The notes below the pieces were generated by a model. The model worked only from the letters and a program-made list of their open reading frames with translations, made no database searches and was not told the DNA's origin. Source: an uncultured Prevotellaceae bacterium (GTDB lineage Bacteria; Bacteroidota; Bacteroidia; Bacteroidales; Bacteroidaceae). From it: a stretch of DNA of 32,242 bases. Made by a program: the position numbers and the translations under genes. Of this stretch, positions 16,029-23,774 are shown piece after piece. Every line of letters starts with the position of its first letter. Position 1 is the stretch's first letter. The stretch spans positions 1 to 32,242 of the forward strand of contig CACYQD010000034.1 of assembly GCA_902776475.1 (NCBI GenBank), read 5' to 3'.

Positions 16029-17111
16029 TCAATGGTTCTTTTTGTAGCTATAAACAGCCCAGAAACTCATGACAAGGCCGATGCCGGAAAGAGCCAGCAG
16101 CTGATGGCAGATGGCGGACAACCCGCCGCCACGGACGAATACGGTGCGGATGGCATCGACGAAATAGCTCATGGGATTGACATAAGTGGTCAGATACGCC
16201 CAGTCGGGCATGGAGCGCGTGGGGGTGAAGAGTCCACTGAGGAGGAGCATGCAGACCACAAAGAACCACATGACGAAGATGGCCTGCTGCATGGTGTCGG
16301 AATAGTTTGAGATGATGAGTCCGAACGAGCTCCAGAAAAGCGCCAGGGGCATGGCCAGCATGAAGACGAGCCAGAGCGGTCCCTGGCAGGTGATGCCGTA
16401 GATGAGCCATGAGAGCAACAGACAGACGATGATGACAAAGAGAGCGATCATCCAGTAAGGAATGAGTTTGGCAAGGATGAACGACCACTTGGAGACGGGA
16501 GTGACATTGATCTGCTCTATGGTGCCCGCCTCTTTCTCGCCTACGATGTTGAGCGTGGGCAGGAAACCGCACATCAGCATCATCACGATGGCAAAGAGGG
16601 CAGGTATCATAAACACCTTGAAATTGAGGTGCTTGTTGTATAAAAACAGCGTGGAGATCTTCGACTGAATGGAAGCTGCAGAGGGATTGACGTTGGCTGT
16701 GACAATCTGTGACAGGTACGCACTGCCCATGGCACCTTTCGTGCCATTGACAGCATTGGAGGCGATGAGCACCTGGGGCTGACGTCCCAAAGTGAAGTCA
16801 CGGCTGTAGTTCTGGGGGATGACCAGCACCACGTCGGCCTTTGAGGTCTTGATGTCTTTGAGAGCAACCTGATAGGTGGGTTTCTGGCCTTTGAAAATGA
16901 AGTAATTGCTGGCCTCGACGCTATGGACAAGTTGCTGGGAGAGCGTCGAGCGGTCGTTGTCAACGACATCCACACGGATGTTTTTCACCTCCTGGTTCAT
17001 CACCCACGGCATGACACACATCACCATGATGGGAAACACGATGATGAGCCGGGGCAGAAACGAATTGCGGCGAATCTGCAGGAACTCCTTCTGGATCAAA
17101 TACTTTATCAT
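16029..17111 (-). CDS. ABC-2 type exporter permease (YbhR-like)
   Basis: I place the start at ATG 17111 (360 residues) rather than the TTG at 17117. The protein has one N-terminal span (about 20-40), a large periplasmic loop (about 45-170) and five C-terminal spans from about 175. It contains the ABC-2 coupling signature near GEKEAGTIEQINVTPV and a LLSGLFTPTRSMPDWA segment typical of YhhJ/YbhR/YbhS-type permeases. It pairs with the permease encoded upstream and the double ATPase to form an exporter, likely joined to the HlyD-like adaptor and TolC. Last gene of the operon, 29 bases after the previous stop. Confidence 0.93.
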   Translation of the reverse strand: MIKYLIQKEFLQIRRNSFLPRLIIVFPIMVMCVMPWVMNQEVKNIRVDVVDNDRSTLSQQLVHSVEASNYFIFKGQKPTYQVALKDIKTSKADVVLVIPQNYSRDFTLGRQPQVLIASNAVNGTKGAMGSAYLSQIVTANVNPSAASIQSKISTLFLYNKHLNFKVFMIPALFAIVMMLMCGFLPTLNIVGEKEAGTIEQINVTPVSKWSFILAKLIPYWMIALFVIIVCLLLSWLIYGITCQGPLWLVFMLAMPLALFWSSFGLIISNYSDTMQQAIFVMWFFVVCMLLLSGLFTPTRSMPDWAYLTTYVNPMSYFVDAIRTVFVRGGGLSAICHQLLALSGIGLVMSFWAVYSYKKNH

Positions 17112-17140
17112 TTGCAATCAGACCTATTTCGTTTTACATG

Positions 17141-18199
17141 TTACTCCAGTCTCGTCTTGAACTTCGCAAGCGACACGACGAGGAAAAACAAGGTCATGGC
17201 CGTGAGGATGCCGACCTCGCGCATAATGTCAGTGAAGCCGACACCCATGATCATCAGTTTGCGCATGGCTTCAATATAATAACGAGGCGGCACGACGGCA
17301 GACACCCATTGCAGGATCCGCGGCATCGACTCGACGGGGAACAGCATTCCCGAGAGCATGACGATGGGTATCAGCAGGACCATCGCCGACATCAGCAGGG
17401 CCATCAGCTGACTGGTGGCGATGTTGGAGATGAGCAGTCCCAGGGAGAGGGCGAGCAGGATATAGATGGTCGACACGACGTAGATCCAGACAATGCTGCC
17501 TGCCAGCGGCACGTCGAGCACGAAGCGGCCTATCAGCAGGATGACGGTCAGGATGGTAAAGGCCAGCACCAGATAGGGCACGGCCTTGGCGATGATGATC
17601 ATCAGCGGTTTGACAGGCGAGACGAGCAGCACCTCCATCGTGCCGCGCTCCTTCTCGCGGACTATGGATATGGAAGTCATCATGGCGCATACCAGCATCA
17701 GCAACATGCCCATAATGGCCGGCACGAAGTTGTAGGCAGACTTCATCTGCGGGTTATACAGCATTTTTGTGTTGACCAACGAACCCGACATGTTCGTGAC
17801 CACGCCAACGGCATAGTTGGTCCATTGCTGCGCCATGTTGGGGTCTGCCCCATCGACGATAAACTGCAGGCCGGAGTGCTTGGCTGCGAAGTCATGTCCG
17901 AACATCACGGCGAAATCAGCCTTTTGGTTGCGGATCAGCCGTTCGGCTTCCTTGGGAGTGGACACGGCGGCGGTGATGGTGAAATATTCCGAGGCAGAGA
18001 GGCGGTCGATGGTGGCGCGCGTCTGGTGGTCCATGGTCGAGGTGACCACGATGGTGCGCACATTCCTGACATCCGTGGTAATGGCAAAACCGAAGAGGAG
18101 CATCAGCACCACAGGCATACCGAAGAGGATAAGCATCGTGCGCTTGTCGCGCAGGATGTGATGGGATTCCTTGAGTACAAAAGACAAAAACTGTTTCAT
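17141..18199 (-). CDS. ABC-2 type exporter permease (YbhS-like)
   Basis: The 352-residue permease has the same plan as its neighbour. There is one N-terminal span (about 22-42), a periplasmic domain (about 45-165) and five or six C-terminal spans. The conserved REKERGTMEVLLVSPV motif (coupling region to the ATPase) and MLSGMLFPVESMPRILQ are visible. Two different permease subunits imply a heterodimeric channel, as in E. coli YbhS/YbhR. It starts 3 bases after the ATPase stop, so translation is likely coupled. Substrate unknown; drugs, dyes or cell-envelope compounds are typical for the family. Confidence 0.94.
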   Translation of the reverse strand: MKQFLSFVLKESHHILRDKRTMLILFGMPVVLMLLFGFAITTDVRNVRTIVVTSTMDHQTRATIDRLSASEYFTITAAVSTPKEAERLIRNQKADFAVMFGHDFAAKHSGLQFIVDGADPNMAQQWTNYAVGVVTNMSGSLVNTKMLYNPQMKSAYNFVPAIMGMLLMLVCAMMTSISIVREKERGTMEVLLVSPVKPLMIIIAKAVPYLVLAFTILTVILLIGRFVLDVPLAGSIVWIYVVSTIYILLALSLGLLISNIATSQLMALLMSAMVLLIPIVMLSGMLFPVESMPRILQWVSAVVPPRYYIEAMRKLMIMGVGFTDIMREVGILTAMTLFFLVVSLAKFKTRLE

Positions 18200-18202
18200 A
18201 CG

Positions 18203-19660
18203 CTATTCACTTCTTTTTGCCTCACGCGCCAGGTACGTGAACACATGATCCATGTCGGGCTGATGAAGACGACGCTTCAGTTCCTCCGGCGTGCCCATGG
18301 CACTGATCTTGCCATCCACCATGATCGAGATGCGGTCACAATACTCAGCCTCATCCATGTAGTGCGTGGTCACGAAGACGGTAATTCCCCGTGAAGCGGC
18401 CTCGTAAATCAGTTCCCAGAACTGACGCCGGGTAGCGGGATCGACACCGCCTGTGGGCTCATCCAGAAAGACGATGGCCGGTTCGTGGAAGATGGATATC
18501 GAGAAGGCCAGTTTCTGTTTCCATCCCAGGGGCAGAGACCCCACGAGATCATTCTTATGGGCAGTAAACTGCAACTTTTCCAAGAGGCTGTCCGTCTTGC
18601 GGGCTATCTCGCCATCCTTCATTCCATAAATACCACCAAACAAACGGATATTCTCCGCCACCGTGAGATCCTCGTAGAGCGAGAATCTCTGCGACATATA
18701 ACCGATATGTTTCTTGATCTGCTCATGCTCCGTCCGGATGTCATAGCCTGCAACGGTTCCCGTTCCGCTGGTGGGCTGGTTCAGACCCGTCAACATGTGC
18801 ATGGCTGTCGTCTTGCCGGCGCCGTTGGCCCCTAAGAATCCGAATATCTCACCTCGTTTCACCGTGAAACTGATGTCATCGACGGCATGAAACGAACCAA
18901 AAGCCTTCACCAAATGGCTCACTTCGATGACGTTGTCAGTCTTGGTCTCGCCGGCCTTGTCATGCTCGATACCCGGCGGATTGAAAATATCCGCGAAACG
19001 GTCGAGGATGGTCTCGGGAGTACCGATGCCCCGCACTTTCCCCTCACTCAAAAACGCCACCCGCTCACACATGCGCACCTCGTCAAGATATGGAGTGGAA
19101 GCGACGATGGTGACACCTCTTTGCTTCAGCATCAAGAGCATTTCCCACAACTCCTTGCGGCTCACGGGGTCAACGCCCGTTGTCGGTTCGTCGAGAAAGA
19201 GGACGGAAGGCTGGTGGACAAGGGCGCAACTGAGGGCGAGTTTCTGTTTCATGCCCCCGGAGAGCGCCCCGGCCTTGCGGTCTTTGAAACGCTCTATCTG
19301 GGAATAGATGGCACGGATGCTGTCATAGCCTTTCTCCACCGTGGTGCCGAACAGTGTGGCGAAAAACTCCAGGTTCTCCTCCACCGTCAGGTCCTGATAG
19401 AGCGAGAACCGTCCGGGCATATAGCCCACACGCTTGCGGATTTCCTTCATCTGGCGCACCACATCGAAACCATCCACCACGGCAGTTCCGGCATCAGGCA
19501 ACAGCAGCGTGCAGAGGATGCGGAACATCGACGTCTTGCCTGCTCCGTCAGGGCCGATGAGTCCGAAGACCTCACCCTTGCCCACGGAGAAGTTCACGTC
19601 ATCGAGAGCCTTCACCCTGCCATAAGATTTTGAAATGCCGCTGACAATTATGCTATCCAT
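18203..19660 (-). CDS. double-NBD ABC exporter ATPase (YbhF-like)
   Basis: Two ATP-binding domains are fused in 485 residues. NBD1 has Walker A GPDGAGKT (36-43), signature LSGGM (133-137) and Walker B VLFLDE (153-158), but Pro190 at the H-loop (ASTPYLDE) and Gly83 at the Q-loop. NBD2 has Walker A GANGAGKT (277-284), Gln324, Walker B IVFLDE (396-401) and His433, but the signature is LPLGW (376-380). So one composite site looks canonical (NBD2 Walker motifs plus NBD1 signature) and the other degenerate. This asymmetry is known for YbhF-type fusions. It energises the two permeases encoded next; 35 bases separate it from the adaptor gene. Confidence 0.95.
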   Translation of the reverse strand: MDSIIVSGISKSYGRVKALDDVNFSVGKGEVFGLIGPDGAGKTSMFRILCTLLLPDAGTAVVDGFDVVRQMKEIRKRVGYMPGRFSLYQDLTVEENLEFFATLFGTTVEKGYDSIRAIYSQIERFKDRKAGALSGGMKQKLALSCALVHQPSVLFLDEPTTGVDPVSRKELWEMLLMLKQRGVTIVASTPYLDEVRMCERVAFLSEGKVRGIGTPETILDRFADIFNPPGIEHDKAGETKTDNVIEVSHLVKAFGSFHAVDDISFTVKRGEIFGFLGANGAGKTTAMHMLTGLNQPTSGTGTVAGYDIRTEHEQIKKHIGYMSQRFSLYEDLTVAENIRLFGGIYGMKDGEIARKTDSLLEKLQFTAHKNDLVGSLPLGWKQKLAFSISIFHEPAIVFLDEPTGGVDPATRRQFWELIYEAASRGITVFVTTHYMDEAEYCDRISIMVDGKISAMGTPEELKRRLHQPDMDHVFTYLAREAKRSE

Positions 19661-19695
19661 CGCTATGCCGTTGCTGATTCACCTAACACTTCTCA

Positions 19696-20676
19696 CTACA
19701 GAAACTTCACTTCCCCGTACATGCCGATTTTCACATACCCGTCGTTCTTGATGGCGATCTTGATGGCATAGACAAGGTCGGCCCGTTCGTCATCTGTAAG
19801 GATGGTCTTGGGAGTGAATTCCGAACGGCTTGAAATCCATGTCACCGTCCCGTCGTATTCCTTCTTCTGGCCATCACCGTAGTCGGCGAAGACCTTGGCC
19901 TTCTGCCCCACTTTGATCTGCTGCAACTGTGCAGAGGTCACATAGGCGCGGATAAACATATTTTGGGTGTCGGCCATCTTGAAGACCGGCTTGCCCGTAG
20001 AGACAAACTCACCAAGTTCCACATATTTCTCAAGCACGGTGCCTGTGAATGGGGCCATGATCTCGGTATTGGCAATCTGGTCATTGATCTGCTGGATCTG
20101 TGCCTCAAGGCCGGCGACCTGGGCATCAATGCCATCCATCTGGGCACCGATGCCCTCACTCTGCTCCGCCAGGCTGGCGTTGTTGCTCCTGATCTGGTCG
20201 CGTGTGGCTTCCAGCTGTTTCTCCAGCACTTTGATCTGGTAGTTGATGTCATCGAGCTGTTTTCGTGGCACGGCGCCGTCTCTCACCAATTCTGCAAATC
20301 GCTGGCGCTCCCGTTGGGCGTTGGCAATTTGCTGACTGATCGACGACACTTGCTTCTCCAGGTCAAGCTGCCGGCTGTTGGTGGCTTTCCGCGATGACGC
20401 CAGTTGCCGTTTGCTGGCACTCATCTGTCCGCGGGAAGCCTCGAGCTGATCCTTTTTCAACTGCAGCTGATAGGCGTCGATTCTGCCCACGACAGCGCCA
20501 TTCTCCACCTCTTCTCCCTCTGTGACATTGAAGAGTTTCAATTCTCCAGTTGACTTGGCCGAGATGGTGACCTCTGTGGCCTCGAAAGTACCGGTGGCAT
20601 CATACTCTTTCTCTTTTTTTCCGCAAGCTGCCACCATCAATGCCACACTTGCCAGAATGAATATCTTTTTCATCAT
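19696..20676 (-). CDS. HlyD-family periplasmic adaptor lipoprotein (YbhG-like)
   Basis: Membrane fusion protein of a tripartite exporter. The 326-residue product has a lipobox ending at Cys18 (MVAAC), so it should be anchored as a lipoprotein. A first lipoyl half (about 35-65, VTEGEEVENGAVVGRID) follows, then a long alpha-helical hairpin rich in Gln/Lys/Glu (about 70-203), the second lipoyl half (IMAPFTGTVLEKYVELGEFV) and a beta-barrel (about 230-326). It bridges the ABC permeases and TolC. It lies 20 bases after tolC and upstream of the ATPase gene. ATG 20673 is an equally possible start. Confidence 0.94.
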   Translation of the reverse strand: MMKKIFILASVALMVAACGKKEKEYDATGTFEATEVTISAKSTGELKLFNVTEGEEVENGAVVGRIDAYQLQLKKDQLEASRGQMSASKRQLASSRKATNSRQLDLEKQVSSISQQIANAQRERQRFAELVRDGAVPRKQLDDINYQIKVLEKQLEATRDQIRSNNASLAEQSEGIGAQMDGIDAQVAGLEAQIQQINDQIANTEIMAPFTGTVLEKYVELGEFVSTGKPVFKMADTQNMFIRAYVTSAQLQQIKVGQKAKVFADYGDGQKKEYDGTVTWISSRSEFTPKTILTDDERADLVYAIKIAIKNDGYVKIGMYGEVKFL

Positions 20677-20696
20677 TGTATTGTAAGTTTCGGGAA

Positions 20697-21968
20697 TTAG
20701 TGATTGGTTGTAAACTTGTAGTCGTAGATTTGCTTGAGCATCTCTATCTCATGCATCGACCGTTGCACTTTCGCGACATTCTCCTGATTGATCTCACGCA
20801 CGAGGTCGTTGACATCGATGATGCCGTGAGAGAGTTTCGACTCCGCAGCCTTGCGGATGGATGAGCGCAGCGAGATGATCTCCTCATCATCGGCCATCAG
20901 TTTCCGGAAGCGCTCGATGTTCTCGTTTTGCTGGATCACTTCCAGGTTGTTGTTGAAGAGGAACACCTCGCGGTTGGTCTCTGCCGACTCACGCTGGAGT
21001 TGGATTTTGGCCTTGTCGTTCTTGTGGGTGTAGAGTGCCCCGATATTCCAGGAAAGGCGCGCGCCGACCATCCCGTTCAGCGACCATTTGTGATTCATCA
21101 TATCCTCAAACATGTTGTAGCCCGGATAACCATAGTAGCCCTGGGCAAACACGCTCAGTTTGGGTCTCAATGCCGCACCGAGGGCCTTCTGCTGCGCATC
21201 GGCCAGACGCAACTGGGCATCAAAGGCCTTCAGTTCTGGACAAAGGATGGATTGGCCGTTGACCGCAGAGGGGTCACCGTGAGGTTTTACAGGTGTGCTT
21301 ACCTCGATACCGCAGAAAGAAGAGAGCATCCTGACCAGAGCGCTCCGCTGGGCCTGCAGGCTTGTCATCTGCTGCAGCACATTGAGGCGTTCCGCCTTCA
21401 CGTTCTGGTAGTCGCTTGTAGCCGCCGTACCGTGCTTCAGCATCGAGGCCAGTTTTTGCTCGTTGGCGCTCAGCAGTTGCTGCAAGTCCTGATTCAGTCG
21501 GAGTTGCTCGTCTATCATGAGCAGGCCAAAGTACATCTCGTTGACGCGCTTGCGAACCTGATACATATTCACCTCGTTCTGGGCATTCTGCACCTCACCC
21601 TGTTGGCGGGCTATTTCCTTCTGGCTCTTGATGACGCCACCGTCAAGCACCGTCTGCTGGACATCGATGCCCACACGATACTGGTCCTTCTTGAGTCCGA
21701 CAAGGTCGATACCCATACCTTTCATCATCGTCTGCATCTGATCCGGCCACGACATCACATCACTCTGATACGTGGCCTGTGCCGAGGCCGTCACCTGCGG
21801 CAACCATCCCTTCTGGATGTTAGCTACCGTCAGGTCGGTCGTCTTCTCGATCAATCCATACTGCCGTATCAGCGGATAATTCTGTTCTGCCGCCTGCTGG
21901 CACTCTTCGAGCGTCTGCGCCTGTGCCATCAACGGCAGCAGCATGAGTCCCAAGATGATTCTTCTCAT
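20697..21968 (-). CDS. TolC-family outer-membrane efflux protein
   Basis: I start at ATG 21968 (423 residues). An upstream in-frame start at 22004 would lie upstream of the promoter box at 21991-21998, and 21968 puts a signal peptide (1-17, LMAQAQ) at the N-terminus. The rest shows the OEP pattern of two repeats of long helices and short strands (TLEECQQAAEQNYPL at the mature start, a second TolC repeat from about residue 240). It forms the trimeric outer-membrane duct for the adaptor and ABC pump encoded downstream. First gene of a five-gene operon, divergent from the AraC-type regulator. Confidence 0.94.
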   Translation of the reverse strand: MRRIILGLMLLPLMAQAQTLEECQQAAEQNYPLIRQYGLIEKTTDLTVANIQKGWLPQVTASAQATYQSDVMSWPDQMQTMMKGMGIDLVGLKKDQYRVGIDVQQTVLDGGVIKSQKEIARQQGEVQNAQNEVNMYQVRKRVNEMYFGLLMIDEQLRLNQDLQQLLSANEQKLASMLKHGTAATSDYQNVKAERLNVLQQMTSLQAQRSALVRMLSSFCGIEVSTPVKPHGDPSAVNGQSILCPELKAFDAQLRLADAQQKALGAALRPKLSVFAQGYYGYPGYNMFEDMMNHKWSLNGMVGARLSWNIGALYTHKNDKAKIQLQRESAETNREVFLFNNNLEVIQQNENIERFRKLMADDEEIISLRSSIRKAAESKLSHGIIDVNDLVREINQENVAKVQRSMHEIEMLKQIYDYKFTTNH

Positions 21969-21990
21969 ATCTGTTTTGATTTCGTTGCTG

Positions 21991-21998
21991 CAAAGGTA
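21991..21998 (-). promoter_or_regulatory. TAnnTTTG promoter box of the efflux operon
   Basis: The minus strand reads TACCTTTG followed by GC, an exact match. It lies 23 bases before ATG 21968, giving a very short leader. The box overlaps one arm of an inverted repeat AGGTAG (21994-21999) / CTACCT (22021-22026), the other arm of which lies near the -33 position. Confidence 0.65.
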
Positions 21999-22095
21999 GG
22001 ACAATATCCTGGAGTTCGCGCTACCTATAACGAGGAAGAAATGTTCTTTTTGTTCGATTTCTACTTAAATCAGCCTGATTTTAGGGCAAATCTAT

Positions 22096-22103
22096 TATCT
22101 TTG
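22096..22103 (+). promoter_or_regulatory. TAnnTTTG promoter box of the AraC-type regulator
   Basis: TATCTTTG followed by C matches the consensus exactly, 19 bases before ATG 22123. With the efflux box about 100 bases away on the other strand, the two promoters are back to back in the 154-base gap. Confidence 0.65.
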
Positions 22104-22122
22104 CAAACAAAAGAGCAAAAAA

Positions 22123-23055
22123 ATGGCAAAAAAAGCAGAACCAAGAGGGCACCAGTCCAAGCAAGAGCCCAAACTGATGGATATGATGAGGATGAAGGAT
22201 ATATTCATGCCTCATCTTGAACAAATCCGCGATAATGTCTATTTCAGCAATGAAATTGGCATCCTGCATGGCAGCACGCAGATGGTCCATCTGGTTGTCC
22301 AGCAGAGACCGCCCTTCATCATCAATGACTACCGCTTCGGCTTCATTCTACGAGGTGAGGGAAGGGTCAACTTCAACCTCGTCGACCGCCATCTCCATGC
22401 CGGAACGATCGTCTATCTCTCCCCGGGCACCATCATCAACCCCATTTCCTTCTCTGATGACTTGGAATTGTTCGGATTTGCTCTCTTTTCCGACTTTCCC
22501 ATGCCCTTTCCACCGGGACAGATGCCTTCAGCTTTCAACGGACAGGTGCGCGACTTCCAACTGCCCGTTTCCGAGGATGACATCCAAACGGCATATCGCA
22601 TCTTCGACACACTTTGGCAGTTGGTCCATCAACCTGACTATCACCGCCCCGTTGCTTCCTCGCTCGTGGCTGCCATGATGCATCATTACGATGCCCTCTA
22701 CCACCGCCATACCGAACAACAATCCATCAACCGCTCACGTGAACAGACCATTTTTGACCGTTTTATCCAACTCGTCAATCAGCACTGTCATGATCAGCAT
22801 CAAATCGGCTATTACGCCGACCGTCTCTGTCTGACGGAGCGCTATCTGAGCACTGTCATCCGCCAGACCAGCGGAGTCACCGCCAAGGAATGGATAGACC
22901 GTGCGCTCATCACCCGCATCAAAGTCGAACTGATGCATACCGACAAGTCCGTCTCCCGTATCTCTGAAGACCTGAATTTTCCCAACCCCTCCTTTTTCAA
23001 CAAGTATTTCAAGCGGCTCATCGGCATTACCCCACAGAAATACCGCGAAAGGTAG
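22123..23055 (+). CDS. AraC-family transcription regulator
   Basis: The 310-residue protein has a cupin-like N-terminal sensor domain (about 55-150, with FILRGEGRVNFNLVDRHLHAGTIVYL) and a C-terminal AraC/XylS domain. The first HTH is at about 228-251 (IGYYADRLCLTERYLSTVIR) and the second at about 276-308 (SRISEDLNFPNPSFFNKYFKR, then GITPQKYR). Such N-domains usually bind a small ligand. Its position, divergent from tolC with promoters in a shared gap, makes the efflux operon its most probable target. The small gene and repeat-rich region on the other side are a second candidate. Cytoplasmic. Confidence 0.95.
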   Translation: MAKKAEPRGHQSKQEPKLMDMMRMKDIFMPHLEQIRDNVYFSNEIGILHGSTQMVHLVVQQRPPFIINDYRFGFILRGEGRVNFNLVDRHLHAGTIVYLSPGTIINPISFSDDLELFGFALFSDFPMPFPPGQMPSAFNGQVRDFQLPVSEDDIQTAYRIFDTLWQLVHQPDYHRPVASSLVAAMMHHYDALYHRHTEQQSINRSREQTIFDRFIQLVNQHCHDQHQIGYYADRLCLTERYLSTVIRQTSGVTAKEWIDRALITRIKVELMHTDKSVSRISEDLNFPNPSFFNKYFKRLIGITPQKYRER

Positions 23056-23078
23056 GAAAACAGTTGGGTTACACCTCT

Positions 23079-23285
23079 TTATTTATTATCGCGTATGGGC
23101 AAGACCGATGGTGGGATATTTTTCTCGTTTCTTGCCTTTTCCATGTATTCGTCGAGCTTCCTGTCAATGATCTCTTCTATTTTGGCCTCAATCCTCTTTC
23201 CCAAAACATTCTCCATCTGGAGCAGATGCTCCTGATACCATAGGGCATATTCCATAGCGGAGTTTTGATATTTTTCATTGGGCAT
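23079..23285 (-). CDS. small helical protein of unknown function
   Basis: I start at ATG 23285 (68 residues). The longer TTG-started frame to 23309 would begin inside the TACCTTTG promoter box. The sequence (from MPNEKYQNSAMEYALWYQ) is rich in Glu, Lys and aliphatic residues and predicts one long amphipathic helix (about 8-55, with LGKRIEAKIEEIIDRKLDEY), then a short proline-containing tail. No signal peptide or cysteines. It converges with the AraC gene, 23 bases apart. I do not recognise it; its own good promoter and direct repeats upstream favour a real, regulated gene. Confidence 0.65.
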   Translation of the reverse strand: MPNEKYQNSAMEYALWYQEHLLQMENVLGKRIEAKIEEIIDRKLDEYMEKARNEKNIPPSVLPIRDNK

Positions 23286-23306
23286 ATCATGGATGTTTTG
23301 ACGATA

Positions 23307-23314
23307 CAAAGGTA
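23307..23314 (-). promoter_or_regulatory. TAnnTTTG promoter box of the small helical protein
   Basis: The minus strand reads TACCTTTG, an exact match 22 bases before ATG 23285. An 18-base direct repeat with a 21-base period lies 22-60 bases upstream (23336-23374). Confidence 0.6.
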
Positions 23315-23335
23315 GGATTCAAAGGTCCCTACTCG

Positions 23336-23374
23336 CTTATCATTTCGTGAAATATTCTTATCATTTCGTCAAAT
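23336..23374. repeat. 18-base direct repeat, 21-base period
   Basis: CTTATCATTTCGTGAAAT (23336-23353) and CTTATCATTTCGTCAAAT (23357-23374) differ at one base. The spacing is two helical turns. ATTTCGTGAAAT in the first copy is itself an inverted repeat. The position upstream of the small gene promoter suits an activator site; AraC-type proteins often bind direct repeats about 21 bases apart. Confidence 0.75.
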
Positions 23375-23484
23375 CTGCCCCAAAATCCGTATAAAATCTC
23401 CTTTTGCCGCCATTCCTGGCCTGTTCAGCATATCTTGAAGATTTCCTAAAACTTGCGGAAGAGGACAAGCTAACGCGTTGCAAA

Positions 23485-23520
23485 GGCAAACGTCGAAAGA
23501 CATGGGGGCAAACGTCGAAA
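23485..23520. repeat. 14-base direct repeat, 22-base period
   Basis: GGCAAACGTCGAAA occurs at 23485-23498 and again, identical, at 23507-23520. The GTCGAA core returns in the following 84-base units. Confidence 0.7.
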
Positions 23521-23617
23521 CAGATTTGAACGGCAATCTTTGACGCTTGCGTCGAAGATACGTGGCACTCGGGATAAGAAAAGAATAAATTCTTTTCATT
23601 CTCCCCTCGTTTTTTAG

Positions 23618-23625
23618 TATCTTTG
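23618..23625 (+). promoter_or_regulatory. distal TATCTTTG promoter box of DUF4105
   Basis: An exact TAnnTTTG box at the end of the first tandem unit, about 150 bases before the start codon. It is in the same context as the proximal copy, including the upstream palindrome. Confidence 0.5.
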
Positions 23626-23701
23626 ATGCTGGGCGTCGAAGATACATGGCACTCGGGATAAGAAAAGAATAAATTCTTTTCATTCTCCCCTCGTTTTTTA
23701 G

Positions 23702-23709
23702 TATCTTTG
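23702..23709 (+). promoter_or_regulatory. proximal TATCTTTG promoter box of DUF4105
   Basis: An exact TAnnTTTG box followed by C at the end of the second tandem unit, 65 bases before ATG 23775. It is the likelier main promoter of the two. Confidence 0.65.
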
Positions 23710-23774
23710 CCAGCGAAATGAGGTCGGAGCGTGTTTTGATTCGAAAGGAACGCTTGCCATGACCCCCAAAAACG

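Larger units (their letters stand above)
23549..23709. repeat. tandem 84-base units, each a palindrome plus promoter box
   Basis: Two 77-base copies (23549-23625 and 23633-23709) differ by one base (CGTGGC versus CATGGC) and are offset by 84 bases. Each contains the palindrome AAAAGAATAAATTCTTTT and ends with TTTTTTAGTATCTTTG. Both therefore carry a full TAnnTTTG box for the DUF4105 gene. Confidence 0.9.
23310..23774. other. repeat-rich non-coding region between divergent genes
   Basis: This 465-base stretch has no convincing gene. It holds, in order, the small gene promoter, the 18-base direct repeats, an unremarkable segment (about 23375-23484), two copies of GGCAAACGTCGAAA, and two tandem 84-base units each ending in TATCTTTG that lead into the DUF4105 gene. 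The GTCGAA core occurs four times (23492, 23514, 23551, 23635). Confidence 0.7.

Noticed and set aside
20697-22004. Longer TolC start at 22004
   Set aside because: It lies upstream of the TACCTTTG promoter box and would bury the signal peptide.
23369-23683. 104-residue minus-strand open frame with two copies of MKRIYSFLIPSA
   Set aside because: The repeated peptide is just the translation of the tandem DNA repeat. It overlaps both promoter boxes and composition is not protein-like.
23549-23709. CRISPR array
   Set aside because: Only two long adjacent copies without unique spacers; the 39-base array at the right edge also has no spacers.
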